Below, in pieces: positions 17,145 through 25,752 of a stretch of DNA of 40,782 nucleotides; position 1 is the stretch's first letter; each line of letters opens with the position of its first letter. Position numbers and translations under genes: made by a program. The DNA is taken from NCBI GenBank assembly GCA_035263065.1, contig DATFRS010000346.1, forward strand, positions 1 through 40,782, read 5' to 3'. Source of the stretch: Dokdonella_A sp035263065. Its GTDB lineage: Bacteria; Pseudomonadota; Gammaproteobacteria; Xanthomonadales; Rhodanobacteraceae. The notes below the pieces were generated by a model. That model was not told the DNA's origin and made no database searches. It saw nothing but the letters and a program-made list of their open reading frames with translations.

Positions 17145-17711
17145 ATGTGGGTCATTGGGGACCGTGGATCGCAAGGACGACAGGACGTCGCGCGATCCGC
17201 TGCACGCGAAACACTCGACATGGCGCGCCGCGGCCAGGTCCTGGCGCTGCTGCGGCGCTGGGCGCAGGAGCGCCTTCCTGCAGGGACGCGCGCCGCATTC
17301 GATGCGGCGGAGTGGGTTCGCGACGCTCTTTCCAGGACGGCTGGCCCCGAGGGCGAGGCCGCGCGCGATGCGTTCCGCGAAGGTGCGAGCCTTCTGGTGC
17401 GCCTGCGCGCGCGGCTGCTCGCCGACCGGCCCCAGCAGCTGCGCACGCGGCTCGCCGAACGGTCCGCGCCATCGGCACGCGTCGAGCAGCTGATCGGCTG
17501 CGACCGCCTCGACGTGTGGGAAGGCGCGCTCGCCGCCCTCGGGCGCCGTCAAAAAGAGCTCGTCATCCTGCGCGTCGAATTCGGCCTCGATTACGATGCG
17601 ATCGCGCACGAGATGGGCATCGGCGTCACCTCGGCGCGCGCCGAGACCGTCAACGCGCTCGCCGCCCTGATCGACGCCCTCGGCGGCCAGCGCCGCGACC
17701 GCGCCGCATAG
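17145..17711 (+). CDS. Divergent ECF-type RNA polymerase sigma factor
   Basis: The protein has 188 residues. Region 4 is recognisable from about residue 124: LAALGRRQKELVILRVEFGL, then DYDAIAHEMGIGVTSARAETVNA, the usual -35-binding helix-turn-helix. The first half lines up only loosely with sigma region 2: LLRRWAQERLPAGTRAAFDA replaces the common RRWA.GRLP segment. Where ECF factors have DLVQE, this protein has AEWVRDA. The core-binding helix is therefore degenerate. It may be a working but unusual sigma factor, a sigma-like regulator that no longer binds core, or one in decay. The start at 17145 has GGGGAG seven bases before it. It is divergent from the LysR gene, with the candidate operator between them, and is followed by a repeat hairpin. 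Confidence 0.65.
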   Translation: MWVIGDRGSQGRQDVARSAARETLDMARRGQVLALLRRWAQERLPAGTRAAFDAAEWVRDALSRTAGPEGEAARDAFREGASLLVRLRARLLADRPQQLRTRLAERSAPSARVEQLIGCDRLDVWEGALAALGRRQKELVILRVEFGLDYDAIAHEMGIGVTSARAETVNALAALIDALGGQRRDRAA

Positions 17712-17716
17712 CTTTT

Positions 17717-17750
17717 CCCTCTCCCGCGTGCGGGAGAGCAGGGTGAGGGC
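17717..17750 (+). repeat. REP-like intergenic hairpin, copy 1
   Basis: CTCTCCCGC-GT-GCGGGAGAG (17719-17738) is flanked by CC on the left and CAGGGTGAGGGC on the right. The same unit occurs inverted at 24263-24300. It lies between two convergent genes (sigma-like and cfa), where it may act as a bidirectional terminator. Such CCCTCTCCCGC elements are common between genes in Xanthomonadales and other proteobacteria (general knowledge). Confidence 0.8.
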
Positions 17751-17766
17751 AACCCCGCGAAACCCG

Positions 17767-18906
17767 TCAGCGCGGCGCCCGATACCCGCCGCGCACGCCG
17801 CGCGGCGACATCACGAGCTGCCACAACTGGTTGCGCCGCGCGCGGAACACCGCGGCCGACGCCGAGAGGTAGAACCGCCACATGCGCCGGAAGCGCTCGC
17901 CGTAGCTCGCCTTCAGCTGAGGCCACGCGCGATCGAAATTCGCGCGCCACGCCATCAGCGTCAGGTCGTAGTCGGCGCCGAAGTTGTGCCAGTCCTCGGT
18001 GACGAAGAGGCCTTCGCTCGCGCCGGCGATCTGCTCGGCCGACGGGATCATCGAGTTCGGGAAGATGTACTTCGCGATCCAGGGATCAGTGTGGTTCGAC
18101 GACACGTTCGAGCCGATGCAATGCAGGACGAAGAGCCCGTCCTCGGCGGTGCAGCGGCGCGCGACGTCGAAGTACGTCGCGTAGTTCTTGACGCCGACGT
18201 GCTCGAACATGCCGATCGAGAACACGCGGTCGAACTTCTCGTCGAGCGTGCGGTAGTCGGCGAGGCGGATCTCGACGGGCAGGCCCTTGCAGATTTCGCG
18301 CGCGTAGTCGGCCTGCTCCTGCGACACCGTGACGCCGACGCCGGACACGTGATAGCGCTCGGCCGCGAGCTTCAGCGCCTCGCCCCAGCCGCAGCCGATG
18401 TCGAGCACGCGCATGCCGGGCTTGAGGCCGAGCTTCCTGAAGATGAGCTCGAGCTTCGCGTCCTGCGCCGCATCGAGATCGCCGGCGTCTTTCCAGTAGC
18501 CGCAGCTGTAGACGAGCCGGCGGCCGAGCATCGCCTGGAAGAGGTCGTTGCCGAGATCGTAGTGCCGCTCGCCGATCTCGTACGCGCGGCGTCCGCGCTG
18601 CAGATTGAGAAAACGCGACTTGAGATAAAGCCACGCGTCTTCGAAACCTCCGACGCGCTCGTCGAGCCGCGTGTCGAGCAGGCGGAACAGGAAGCCGTCG
18701 AGATCGCCGGTGTCCCACCAGCCGTCCATGTACGCCTCGCCGAGGCCGAGCGAGCCGTGCGCGAGGATGCGCGCGTAGAGATGCTCGTCGTGCACGCGCA
18801 TGTCGGCCGGCGCGTCACCGTTGATGCGCACGCCGGCGAGATTGAGCAGCGACTCGATGCGCGCGTGGGCGCGCGAACGTGACGTCGACAGGCCCGGGAT
18901 CAGCAT
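17767..18906 (-). CDS. cfa: Cyclopropane-fatty-acyl-phospholipid synthase
   Basis: The enzyme transfers a methylene from S-adenosylmethionine to cis double bonds of membrane phospholipid acyl chains, which helps in stationary phase and acid stress. The protein has 379 residues, close to E. coli Cfa. Visible family blocks are GEAYMDGWWD, HYDLGNDLFQAML, YSCGYWKDA.DLDAAQDAKL, the SAM loop VLDIGCGWG (residues 167-175), GVTVSQEQADYA, SIGMFEHVG, and HCIG with YIFPNSMIPS. The catalytic Cys region and the bicarbonate-binding Glu (in MFEHVG) appear intact. The gene stands alone, convergent with the sigma-like gene across the repeat hairpin and 64 bases downstream of the fluoride unit on the same strand. 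Confidence 0.95.
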   Translation of the reverse strand: MLIPGLSTSRSRAHARIESLLNLAGVRINGDAPADMRVHDEHLYARILAHGSLGLGEAYMDGWWDTGDLDGFLFRLLDTRLDERVGGFEDAWLYLKSRFLNLQRGRRAYEIGERHYDLGNDLFQAMLGRRLVYSCGYWKDAGDLDAAQDAKLELIFRKLGLKPGMRVLDIGCGWGEALKLAAERYHVSGVGVTVSQEQADYAREICKGLPVEIRLADYRTLDEKFDRVFSIGMFEHVGVKNYATYFDVARRCTAEDGLFVLHCIGSNVSSNHTDPWIAKYIFPNSMIPSAEQIAGASEGLFVTEDWHNFGADYDLTLMAWRANFDRAWPQLKASYGERFRRMWRFYLSASAAVFRARRNQLWQLVMSPRGVRGGYRAPR

Positions 18907-18970
18907 GGCGCAAGGATAGCGCCTGCGTATGACGTTGAGGAAACGTGCCGCGAAACAGTGCAGCCGGGGT

Positions 18971-19294
18971 TCAGTCCGTCTTTACAACGGGACCGAACTC
19001 GGCGGGAAACCGCGCATGGAAAAGCTGCGCGCCGTCCTCGCGCACGATGTCGAGCAGCGCCTCCGCGTCCGCGTCGGAAACGAGGAACTCGACGACCACC
19101 GGCGTCTGCCCGGCGAGCTCGAAGAAGTGCTGCTCGGAGATCACGCCGTGCCGGCCGTAACCCGCGATCGCACGGAACGCCGACCCGCCGGCGATGCCGC
19201 GCGCCTTCGCCTGCGCGAGCAGCCATTCGTACAGCGGCACGCCGCGATGGCGCTGGTTTTCGTGCATGTAGAAACGCAGCGAGCAGCCTTTCAT
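18971..19294 (-). CDS. DUF190 protein linked to the fluoride channel
   Basis: The protein has 107 residues and no signal or membrane segment. It starts MKGCSLRFYMHENQRHRG and has the block VPLYEWLLAQAKARGIAGGS, then FRAIAGYG and ISEQHFFELAGQTPVVVEFL. This is the DUF190 pattern: a small cytoplasmic ferredoxin-like, PII-like protein often encoded next to crcB. Its exact job is unknown; a role tied to the Fluc channel or to sensing is inferred from neighbourhood. It begins 16 bases after the crcB stop with GGAG eight bases before its ATG. It would be co-transcribed and so controlled by the same fluoride riboswitch. Confidence 0.88.
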   Translation of the reverse strand: MKGCSLRFYMHENQRHRGVPLYEWLLAQAKARGIAGGSAFRAIAGYGRHGVISEQHFFELAGQTPVVVEFLVSDADAEALLDIVREDGAQLFHARFPAEFGPVVKTD

Positions 19295-19310
19295 GCGAAG
19301 TCTCCGCGAG

Positions 19311-19697
19311 TCATGCGCGCAACACGAGCCGCACGAGCCCGATGCCGGCGAGCGTCAGCAGCAGCGATCCGACGAGGTGCGCCGCGATGATCGCCGCGGT
19401 CCAGCCGTATTGCTGGCGCAGGAACAGCGTGATCGTCTCGCCGGAAAACGTCGAGAACGTCGTGAGGCCGCCGAGGAAGCCGGTCGTGATCGCGAGCCGC
19501 CACGCGATCGGCAGCGTTTCGTAGTGCGCGAAGAGACCGAGCGCGACGCCCATGACGAGCCCGCCGATCAGGTTCGAGGCGAGCGTACCGAGCGGCAGCG
19601 AGGGCAGGATCGGATTCAGCGCGACGCCGAGCAGCCAGCGCATCACGGCGCCGGCGAAGGCGCCGAAGCCCACGGCGAGGAACGAGACGAGATTCAT
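19311..19697 (-). CDS. crcB: Fluoride channel CrcB/Fluc
   Basis: This small membrane protein exports fluoride as a dual-topology dimer. It has 128 residues and four hydrophobic segments. It carries the family signature GGLTTFSTFS (residues 76-85), whose Phe and Thr line the pore, and the conserved Asn in SNLIGG (N42). The length is typical. A fluoride riboswitch precedes it (19783-19832), which makes the assignment very strong. The start ATG at 19697 has GGGAG four bases upstream. That same purine run can pair with sequence just after the riboswitch aptamer. The DUF190 gene follows directly. Confidence 0.97.
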   Translation of the reverse strand: MNLVSFLAVGFGAFAGAVMRWLLGVALNPILPSLPLGTLASNLIGGLVMGVALGLFAHYETLPIAWRLAITTGFLGGLTTFSTFSGETITLFLRQQYGWTAAIIAAHLVGSLLLTLAGIGLVRLVLRA

Positions 19698-19701
19698 GGC
19701 A

Positions 19702-19782
19702 CTCCCGGGTCGGTGGACGGGCCCGGAATCGGCGGAGCGCGCCTTCGTGACGACAGCCTGCGCGCCCCGATTCCGGGAGCTC
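19702..19782 (-). promoter_or_regulatory. Expression platform of the fluoride riboswitch (two alternative pairings)
   Basis: In the RNA, the segment right after the aptamer (19782-19767, GAGCTCCCGGAATCGG) has two possible partners. It can form an 11-bp helix with CCGATTCCGGG (19732-19722), or its CTCCCGG part can pair with CCGGGAG (19708-19702), which contains the crcB Shine-Dalgarno. The two pairings exclude each other. No U-run is present, so control is probably at translation initiation. Pairings are read directly from the sequence; the mechanism is inference. Confidence 0.6.
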
Positions 19783-19832
19783 GGCAGGCATCATCAGCCT
19801 TGCGGCGGTTCGAGGAGGAATGCCATCTCCTG
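19783..19832 (-). promoter_or_regulatory. Fluoride riboswitch (crcB motif aptamer)
   Basis: On the minus strand the sequence has the full crcB-motif order. GGAGATG opens it, GGCAT (19824-19820) pairs with ATGCC (19791-19787) as P1, and a CTCC (within 19814-19818) pairs back with the opening GGAG as the pseudoknot. AACCGCC then leads to a GCAA loop closed by GGC as P2, followed by CTGATGATGCC. These are the conserved elements of the fluoride aptamer, and it lies 86 bases upstream of crcB, its classic target. Binding of fluoride with magnesium should turn crcB and the DUF190 gene on. Confidence 0.94.
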
Positions 19833-19903
19833 GATTGCGCGGGTATGCTAGCGCAAACCGGCGCGCGCACGCCAACGTGCGCGCCTCCCACAAAAAGCCT
19901 TCG

Positions 19904-21121
19904 ATGCCAGTCGACGTTTCACCGCGCCGGCGCCGTCTCGCGCCGCTGCTCGCCGCGCTCGCGATGTTCGGGCCGTTTTCGATCGACACGATCTTCCCGG
20001 CGTTCCCGGCGATCGCGGTCGAGCTCGGCGCGAGCGCGGTCGCGATGCAGCAGACGATCAGCGTCTACATGATCGCGTACGCGCTGATGTCGCTGTTTCA
20101 CGGGCCGCTGTCCGATTCGCTCGGCCGCCGGCGCGTGATCCTCGCCGGCGTCGCGGTGTTCGCGGCGGCGTCGATCGGCTGCGCGCTGGCGCGCTCGATC
20201 GGCGCGCTCCTCGCGTTCCGCGCGCTGCAGGGGATCTCGGCCGGCGCCGGCCTCATCGTCGGGCGCGCGATCATCCGCGACTGCTTCGAAGGTCCCGATG
20301 CGCAGCGCCTGATGTCGACGGTCTCGATGATCTTCGGCATCGCGCCGGCCATCGCGCCGATCGTCGGCGGCTGGGTCGTCGCCGGCTTCCACTGGTCGAT
20401 GATCTTCTGGCTGCTCGCCGCGTTCGCCGCCGCGCTCTGGTTCGCCTGCGTCGCGTGGCTGCCGGAAACGAATCCGCCCGAGCGCCGAGTGCCGCTGTCG
20501 CTCGACGAGCTCGCGACGACCTATCGCCGCATCGGCCGGGATCGCGCGTTCCTGCCGCTCGCGCTCGCCGGCACGCTGAACTTCAACGCGCTGTTCCTCT
20601 ACATCGCGTCGGCGCCTGCGTTCGTGCTGAATCTCCTGAAGCTCGACGCGCAGCATTTCGCCTGGCTCTTCATCCCGGCGATCACCGGCATGATGACCGG
20701 TGCGTTCCTGTCGGGCCGCGTCGCGGGGCGCCTGAGCGCCGCCGCGACCGTGCGCCTCGGCTACGCGATCATGCTCGGCGCATCGGCGATCAACGTCGTC
20801 GTCGCGCTGATCTTCCCCGAGCCGCGCATCCCGTGGTCGGTGCTGCCGATCGGGCTGCACGCAATCGGCATCGGCATCAACTTCCCGACGCTGACGCTGC
20901 TCCTCCTCGACCGCTTTCCGCATCACCGCGGCGCGGTGTCGTCGGTGCAGGCGTTCGTGAGCCTCGTCATCAGCGCGGTGCTCGCGGGCGCGATCTCGCC
21001 GCTGCTCTCGACGAGCGCGATGAGGCTCGCGCTCGGCGCCGCCGCGGCGACGCTGCTCGGCTTCGGCAGCTGGCGCCTCTACCGCGCGATCGAACGCCGC
21101 GAAGCCGTCGCCACGGCCTGA
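19904..21121 (+). CDS. MFS drug efflux transporter, Bcr/CflA type
   Basis: The protein has 405 residues and about 12 hydrophobic helices. It is a proton-driven exporter of the DHA1 class. It has the loop-2/3 motif in GPLSDSLGRRRVILAG, RALQGISAGAGLIVGRAIIRD (typical of Bcr/CflA) and GIAPAIAPIVGGWV (the helix-5 antiporter motif). Substrates in the family include bicyclomycin, sulfonamides and chloramphenicol; here unknown. The ATG at 19904 begins a short basic N-terminus (MPVDVSPRRRR) before helix 1. An earlier in-frame ATG at 19820 would read through the opposite-strand riboswitch and is less likely. It is divergent from crcB. A 16-base palindrome follows the stop. Confidence 0.9.
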   Translation: MPVDVSPRRRRLAPLLAALAMFGPFSIDTIFPAFPAIAVELGASAVAMQQTISVYMIAYALMSLFHGPLSDSLGRRRVILAGVAVFAAASIGCALARSIGALLAFRALQGISAGAGLIVGRAIIRDCFEGPDAQRLMSTVSMIFGIAPAIAPIVGGWVVAGFHWSMIFWLLAAFAAALWFACVAWLPETNPPERRVPLSLDELATTYRRIGRDRAFLPLALAGTLNFNALFLYIASAPAFVLNLLKLDAQHFAWLFIPAITGMMTGAFLSGRVAGRLSAAATVRLGYAIMLGASAINVVVALIFPEPRIPWSVLPIGLHAIGIGINFPTLTLLLLDRFPHHRGAVSSVQAFVSLVISAVLAGAISPLLSTSAMRLALGAAAATLLGFGSWRLYRAIERREAVATA

Positions 21122-21122
21122 A

Positions 21123-21138
21123 GCCGCGCATGCGCGGC
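21123..21138. terminator. Palindrome after the efflux gene
   Basis: GCCGCGCATGCGCGGC is a perfect 16-base palindrome starting one base after the MFS stop codon. It could fold as a 6-bp GC stem with a CATG loop. There is no U-run, so termination is uncertain; a protein-binding site is also possible. Confidence 0.35.
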
Positions 21139-21230
21139 CCGTTCATCCTGCAGCATGGCTCCGCCTGCTCGACTTGCGCCGCGCACCGGCGCAACGGCCT
21201 GCGCGCGACTCCCCGACGAGAAACGACACC

Positions 21231-22832
21231 ATGCGGTCGAGCTTTCCATCGCACGCACGACTCCGACGACTCCTCGCGCTGTTCGTCCTCTGCCTCGCCG
21301 CGAGCGGTTGCGCGACGTTGCGCACCGACGTGCCGCGTCCGCCGTCGACCGCGCTGCCGCCGGTCGCCGACACGCCGTCGACGCGCTACCTCGCGACCGA
21401 GGCCGAAGACCACCGGGGCCTGTCCGGCTTTCGCGCGCTGATCAACAACAAGAACGCGCTGATGAGCCGCATCGTGATGATCGATCACGCGGCGCACTCG
21501 CTCGACCTGCAGTACTACATCTTCGACAACGACGCGACCGGGCGCCTCGTCGCGCAGCGCATCCTCGCCGCAGCCGACCGCGGCGTGCGCGTGCGCATCC
21601 TGCTCGACGATCTCGACATCGCGGGGCAGGACAACCTGCTCGATTCGCTCGACGCGCATCCGAACATCGAGGTGCGCCTGTTCAACCCGTTCCGCTTCCG
21701 CAACCGCTCGGCTTTCTCGAAGGCGGGGCAGTTCATCATCGAAGGACGAAGGCTGAACCGCCGCATGCACAACAAGGCGTTCATCGTCGACGGCATGGAG
21801 GCGATCGTCGGCGGGCGCAACATCGGCGATGCGTATTTCGATTTCGACACGGGGCAGCAGCTCCTGTTCCGCGATCTCGACGTGATCGCGATCGGCCCCG
21901 TCGTGCCGGCGATCTCGAAGATGTTCGACGCGTACTGGAACTCGAAGTCGGCGTTTCCCGTCACCGCGTACACGAACGTGCACGCGGGACCGGACGATCT
22001 CGCCCGCGCGCGCGCGGCGCTTGCGAAGGACGCACGCGCCTTCGCCGAGTCGGACTATGCGCAGGCGCTGTCCGACGAGCTGCCGAACGGCACGAGCGCC
22101 GACCGCAAGGGGCACTGGCTCTGGGGGTCGGCCGAGCTCGTCGCCGACGATCCCGACAAGGTCGATCCCGAGCACGACGGTCGTGCGCGCCTGATCGGGC
22201 CGAAGCTCAAGGACATGCTCGACGGCTCCGAGCACGAGGCCCTGCTGATCTCGCCGTACTTCATCCCGGGCGAGACCGGCACGAAATACCTGACCGGGCT
22301 CGTGCGGAAAGGCATCACGATCAAGGTGCTGACCAACGCGCTCGCCGCGACCGACGAGCCCGAAGTGCACGCGGGCTACTCGAAGTACCGCATTCCGCTG
22401 CTCGAAGCGGGCATCGAGCTGTTCGAGCTCCGGCCACAGCGCGGCAAGGTGCAGGAAAGCGCCTACGGCACGTCGTCGGGCGAGAGCCTGCACGCGAAGT
22501 CGATGATCGTCGACGGACGCAAGGTATTCGTCGGCTCGATGAATCTCGATCCGCGCTCGCGCCTGCTCAACACCGAGATGGGCGTGATCGTCGACAGTCC
22601 CGAGCTCGCCGTCGCGCTCCGGGACTACTTCCAGAGCGCGACGAAACCCGAGAACGCGTTCCATGTCGTGCTCGTGCGGCCCGACGGCGAGCCCGATGCG
22701 AAGCCCGTGCTGCGCTGGATCGGCGTCGACGACGGCAAGACGGCGACTTGGGACCACGATCCCGAGACGTCCGAATGGACGCGCATGCGCGTGAACATGA
22801 TGCGCGCGATGCCGATCGAGGACATGCTGTAG
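21231..22832 (+). CDS. Phospholipase D family lipoprotein, cardiolipin synthase (ClsC)-like
   Basis: The protein has 533 residues. A lipobox LAASGC makes Cys27 the lipidation site, so it is probably membrane-anchored and periplasmic. Two HKD motifs form the active site of the PLD superfamily: HNKAFIVDG (H180, K182, D187) with GGRNIGDAYFD, and LHAKSMIVDG (H421) with GSMNLDPRS. The opening block SLDLQYYIFDND.TGRLVAQ and RVRILLDDLD match ClsC-like enzymes that transfer phosphatidyl groups. It may make cardiolipin or remodel envelope phospholipids; nuclease or phospholipase activity cannot be excluded. The ATG at 21231 begins the lipoprotein signal. It is first in an operon: the VTT gene starts 4 bases after its stop. 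Confidence 0.88.
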   Translation: MRSSFPSHARLRRLLALFVLCLAASGCATLRTDVPRPPSTALPPVADTPSTRYLATEAEDHRGLSGFRALINNKNALMSRIVMIDHAAHSLDLQYYIFDNDATGRLVAQRILAAADRGVRVRILLDDLDIAGQDNLLDSLDAHPNIEVRLFNPFRFRNRSAFSKAGQFIIEGRRLNRRMHNKAFIVDGMEAIVGGRNIGDAYFDFDTGQQLLFRDLDVIAIGPVVPAISKMFDAYWNSKSAFPVTAYTNVHAGPDDLARARAALAKDARAFAESDYAQALSDELPNGTSADRKGHWLWGSAELVADDPDKVDPEHDGRARLIGPKLKDMLDGSEHEALLISPYFIPGETGTKYLTGLVRKGITIKVLTNALAATDEPEVHAGYSKYRIPLLEAGIELFELRPQRGKVQESAYGTSSGESLHAKSMIVDGRKVFVGSMNLDPRSRLLNTEMGVIVDSPELAVALRDYFQSATKPENAFHVVLVRPDGEPDAKPVLRWIGVDDGKTATWDHDPETSEWTRMRVNMMRAMPIEDML

Positions 22833-22836
22833 CGAC

Positions 22837-23583
22837 ATGAGCTCGCCTCTGCACCCGCGGAGCGACGACGACGCCATGGATGCGCCGGTGCAGACGCGCA
22901 AGCGGCGCGCGCTGCGCTGGCTCGCGATCGCGGCATCGGCCGCCGCGCTCCTGACGCTCGTCGTGGCCGCCGTCATCGGCGCGCGCGCGTTCGCGTGGAG
23001 CGACCTGCCCGCGTTCATCGACGGCCTCGGCGCGTGGCGCTCGTCGCCGCTGGCGATGCTGGCGATGCTGGCGAGCTTCGTGGCCGGCGGACTCGTCGTG
23101 TTTCCGGTGAATCTCCTGATCGCGGCGTCGGTGATCGTGTTCGGGCCGGTCGCGGGCGCGCTGGTCGCGCTCGCCGGATCGGTCGCGAGCGCGGCGCTCC
23201 TGCATCAGATCGGGAGCGCGTTTCCGGAGCACGTCTGGACGCGCATCGCGGGCCGGCATGCGGAGCGCCTGCGCGAGCGCGTCGCGAGCCACGGGCTCCT
23301 CGCCGTCGCGCTCGTGCGTGTCGTGCCGGTCGCGCCGTACAGCATCGTCAGCGTCGCCGCCGGCGTCGCCGGCATTCCGCGCGTGCCGTATCTCGTCGGG
23401 ACGGCGCTCGGCATGGCGCCGGGCATCGTGCTCTACGCGCTCTTCGTCGATCGCGCGCGCGAGGTCATCGCCGATCCGCGGCCGCTGAGCTGGGCGATGC
23501 TGCTGTTCGCGCTGCTGCTGATCGTCGCGGTCGGGATGCTCGTGCGAAAGCTCGCGCGGCGACGCCGGGCGAGCGCGACATGA
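22837..23583 (+). CDS. VTT-domain membrane protein (TVP38/TMEM64, DedA-like)
   Basis: The protein has 248 residues and several membrane helices. A basic N-terminus (TRKRRALRW) precedes the first helix. The VTT core is visible: FPVNLLIAASVIVFGPVAGA, then GSVASAALLHQIGSAF, RVVPVAPYSIVSVAAGV and YLVGTALGMAPG. Members of this superfamily include lipid scramblases and DedA-type undecaprenyl-phosphate flippases, so lipid translocation is the likely role. Tight packing between a PLD-type lipoprotein and an EEP-family hydrolase supports a lipid-related function. The C-terminus is basic (KLARRRRAS). Its TGA stop overlaps the ATG of the next gene (ATGA), which implies translational coupling. Confidence 0.87.
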   Translation: MSSPLHPRSDDDAMDAPVQTRKRRALRWLAIAASAAALLTLVVAAVIGARAFAWSDLPAFIDGLGAWRSSPLAMLAMLASFVAGGLVVFPVNLLIAASVIVFGPVAGALVALAGSVASAALLHQIGSAFPEHVWTRIAGRHAERLRERVASHGLLAVALVRVVPVAPYSIVSVAAGVAGIPRVPYLVGTALGMAPGIVLYALFVDRAREVIADPRPLSWAMLLFALLLIVAVGMLVRKLARRRRASAT

Positions 23584-24275
23584 CGACGCTGCGCGTCGCG
23601 ACCTACAACCTGCACGGCGGCGTCGGCGTCGACCGGCGCATCCGTCCGCTGCGCATCGTCGACGTGATCAACGAGCTGCGCGCCGACGTCGTGTCGCTGC
23701 AGGAAGTGCTGTCGCCGGTGCGCGGCATCGACGTGCACGCGGCGCTTCGCAGCGGCACGGGCCTCCATCTCGCGACGATGACGACGATCGAGCTCGCCGG
23801 CGGCACGTTCGGCAACGGGCTGCTCAGCCGCTGGCCGATCCTCGACGTCGCCGAGCACCGCCTCGCCGTCGGCCGGCGCGAGCCGCGCGGCGCGCTCGAC
23901 GCGACGATCGGCCGCGACGCGCCGGAGCTGCGCGTGATCGCGACGCATCTCGGGCTCAGCGCCGCGGAACGCCATCGGCAGCTGGCGCGGCTCGTCGAGA
24001 TCCTGCGCAGCGAGCCGCAACGGCCGACCGTGCTGGCCGGCGACTTCAACATCACGCGCAAGCGCGCGCGCGAGCTGAGCGAACATGCGGCGCATTTCGG
24101 CAAGGCCGATGCGCTGGCGACGTTTCCGTCGATCGCGCCGGTCCTGCCGCTGGATCGCATCTTTGCCGTCGGCGGCGCGAGCATCGTCGATGTCGCGGTG
24201 CATCGCAGCCGGAAGGCGCGGGTGGCGTCGGACCACTTGCCGCTCGTTGCGACGATCGAGCTGCCCTCACCCTGA
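23580..24275 (+). CDS. Endonuclease/exonuclease/phosphatase family hydrolase
   Basis: The protein has 231 residues and the DNase I-like metal-dependent phosphoesterase fold. Motifs appear in order: ATYNLHGG (metal-site Asn), VVSLQEV (Glu), IATHLGLS (His), LAGDFNI (Asp, Asn) and ASDHLPLVATI (Asp, His). Relatives hydrolyse DNA, inositol phosphates or sphingolipids. Location third in an operon with PLD and VTT proteins resembles the E. coli ybhP-ybhO-ybhN grouping and points to a phospholipid or phosphodiester substrate. No signal peptide is seen. The start overlaps the upstream stop by four bases. Its last codons and stop (SP-TGA) lie inside the repeat element at 24263-24300. Confidence 0.88.
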   Translation: MTTLRVATYNLHGGVGVDRRIRPLRIVDVINELRADVVSLQEVLSPVRGIDVHAALRSGTGLHLATMTTIELAGGTFGNGLLSRWPILDVAEHRLAVGRREPRGALDATIGRDAPELRVIATHLGLSAAERHRQLARLVEILRSEPQRPTVLAGDFNITRKRARELSEHAAHFGKADALATFPSIAPVLPLDRIFAVGGASIVDVAVHRSRKARVASDHLPLVATIELPSP

Positions 24276-24300
24276 CCCTCTCCCGCAAGCGGGAGAGGGG
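24263..24300 (-). repeat. REP-like intergenic hairpin, copy 2 (inverted)
   Basis: GCCCTCACCCTGA precedes CCCTCTCCCGC-AA-GCGGGAGAGGG. Read on the minus strand it matches copy 1 at 17717-17750 except for the loop and a three-base insertion. It again lies between convergent genes (EEP hydrolase and sdaA). The element overlaps the end of the EEP gene and supplies its stop codon at 24273-24275. Confidence 0.82.
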
Positions 24301-24309
24301 ATACGGCGC

Positions 24310-25692
<1,383 letters not shown>

Positions 25693-25752
25693 GGAGGGGA
25701 GATGAGGGCGAAGAGGGCGCTATTCTACGCGCCCGCCGAATGAGCCAGGCCG

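Noticed and set aside
19863..19884. GCGCGCACG/CGTGCGCGC hairpin between crcB and the MFS gene
   Set aside because: It is a real inverted repeat but has no U-run and no partner signal. In this GC-rich setting it was not enough to call a terminator or operator.
19820..19903. An earlier start for the MFS transporter overlapping the riboswitch
   Set aside because: The extra 28 residues are not hydrophobic or family-like and would lie opposite the conserved aptamer, whose sequence is already explained.
23051..23080. Short tandem GGCGATGCT repeat in the VTT gene
   Set aside because: It encodes a membrane-helix stretch (AMLAMLA) of normal composition and keeps frame. It is a simple coding repeat.
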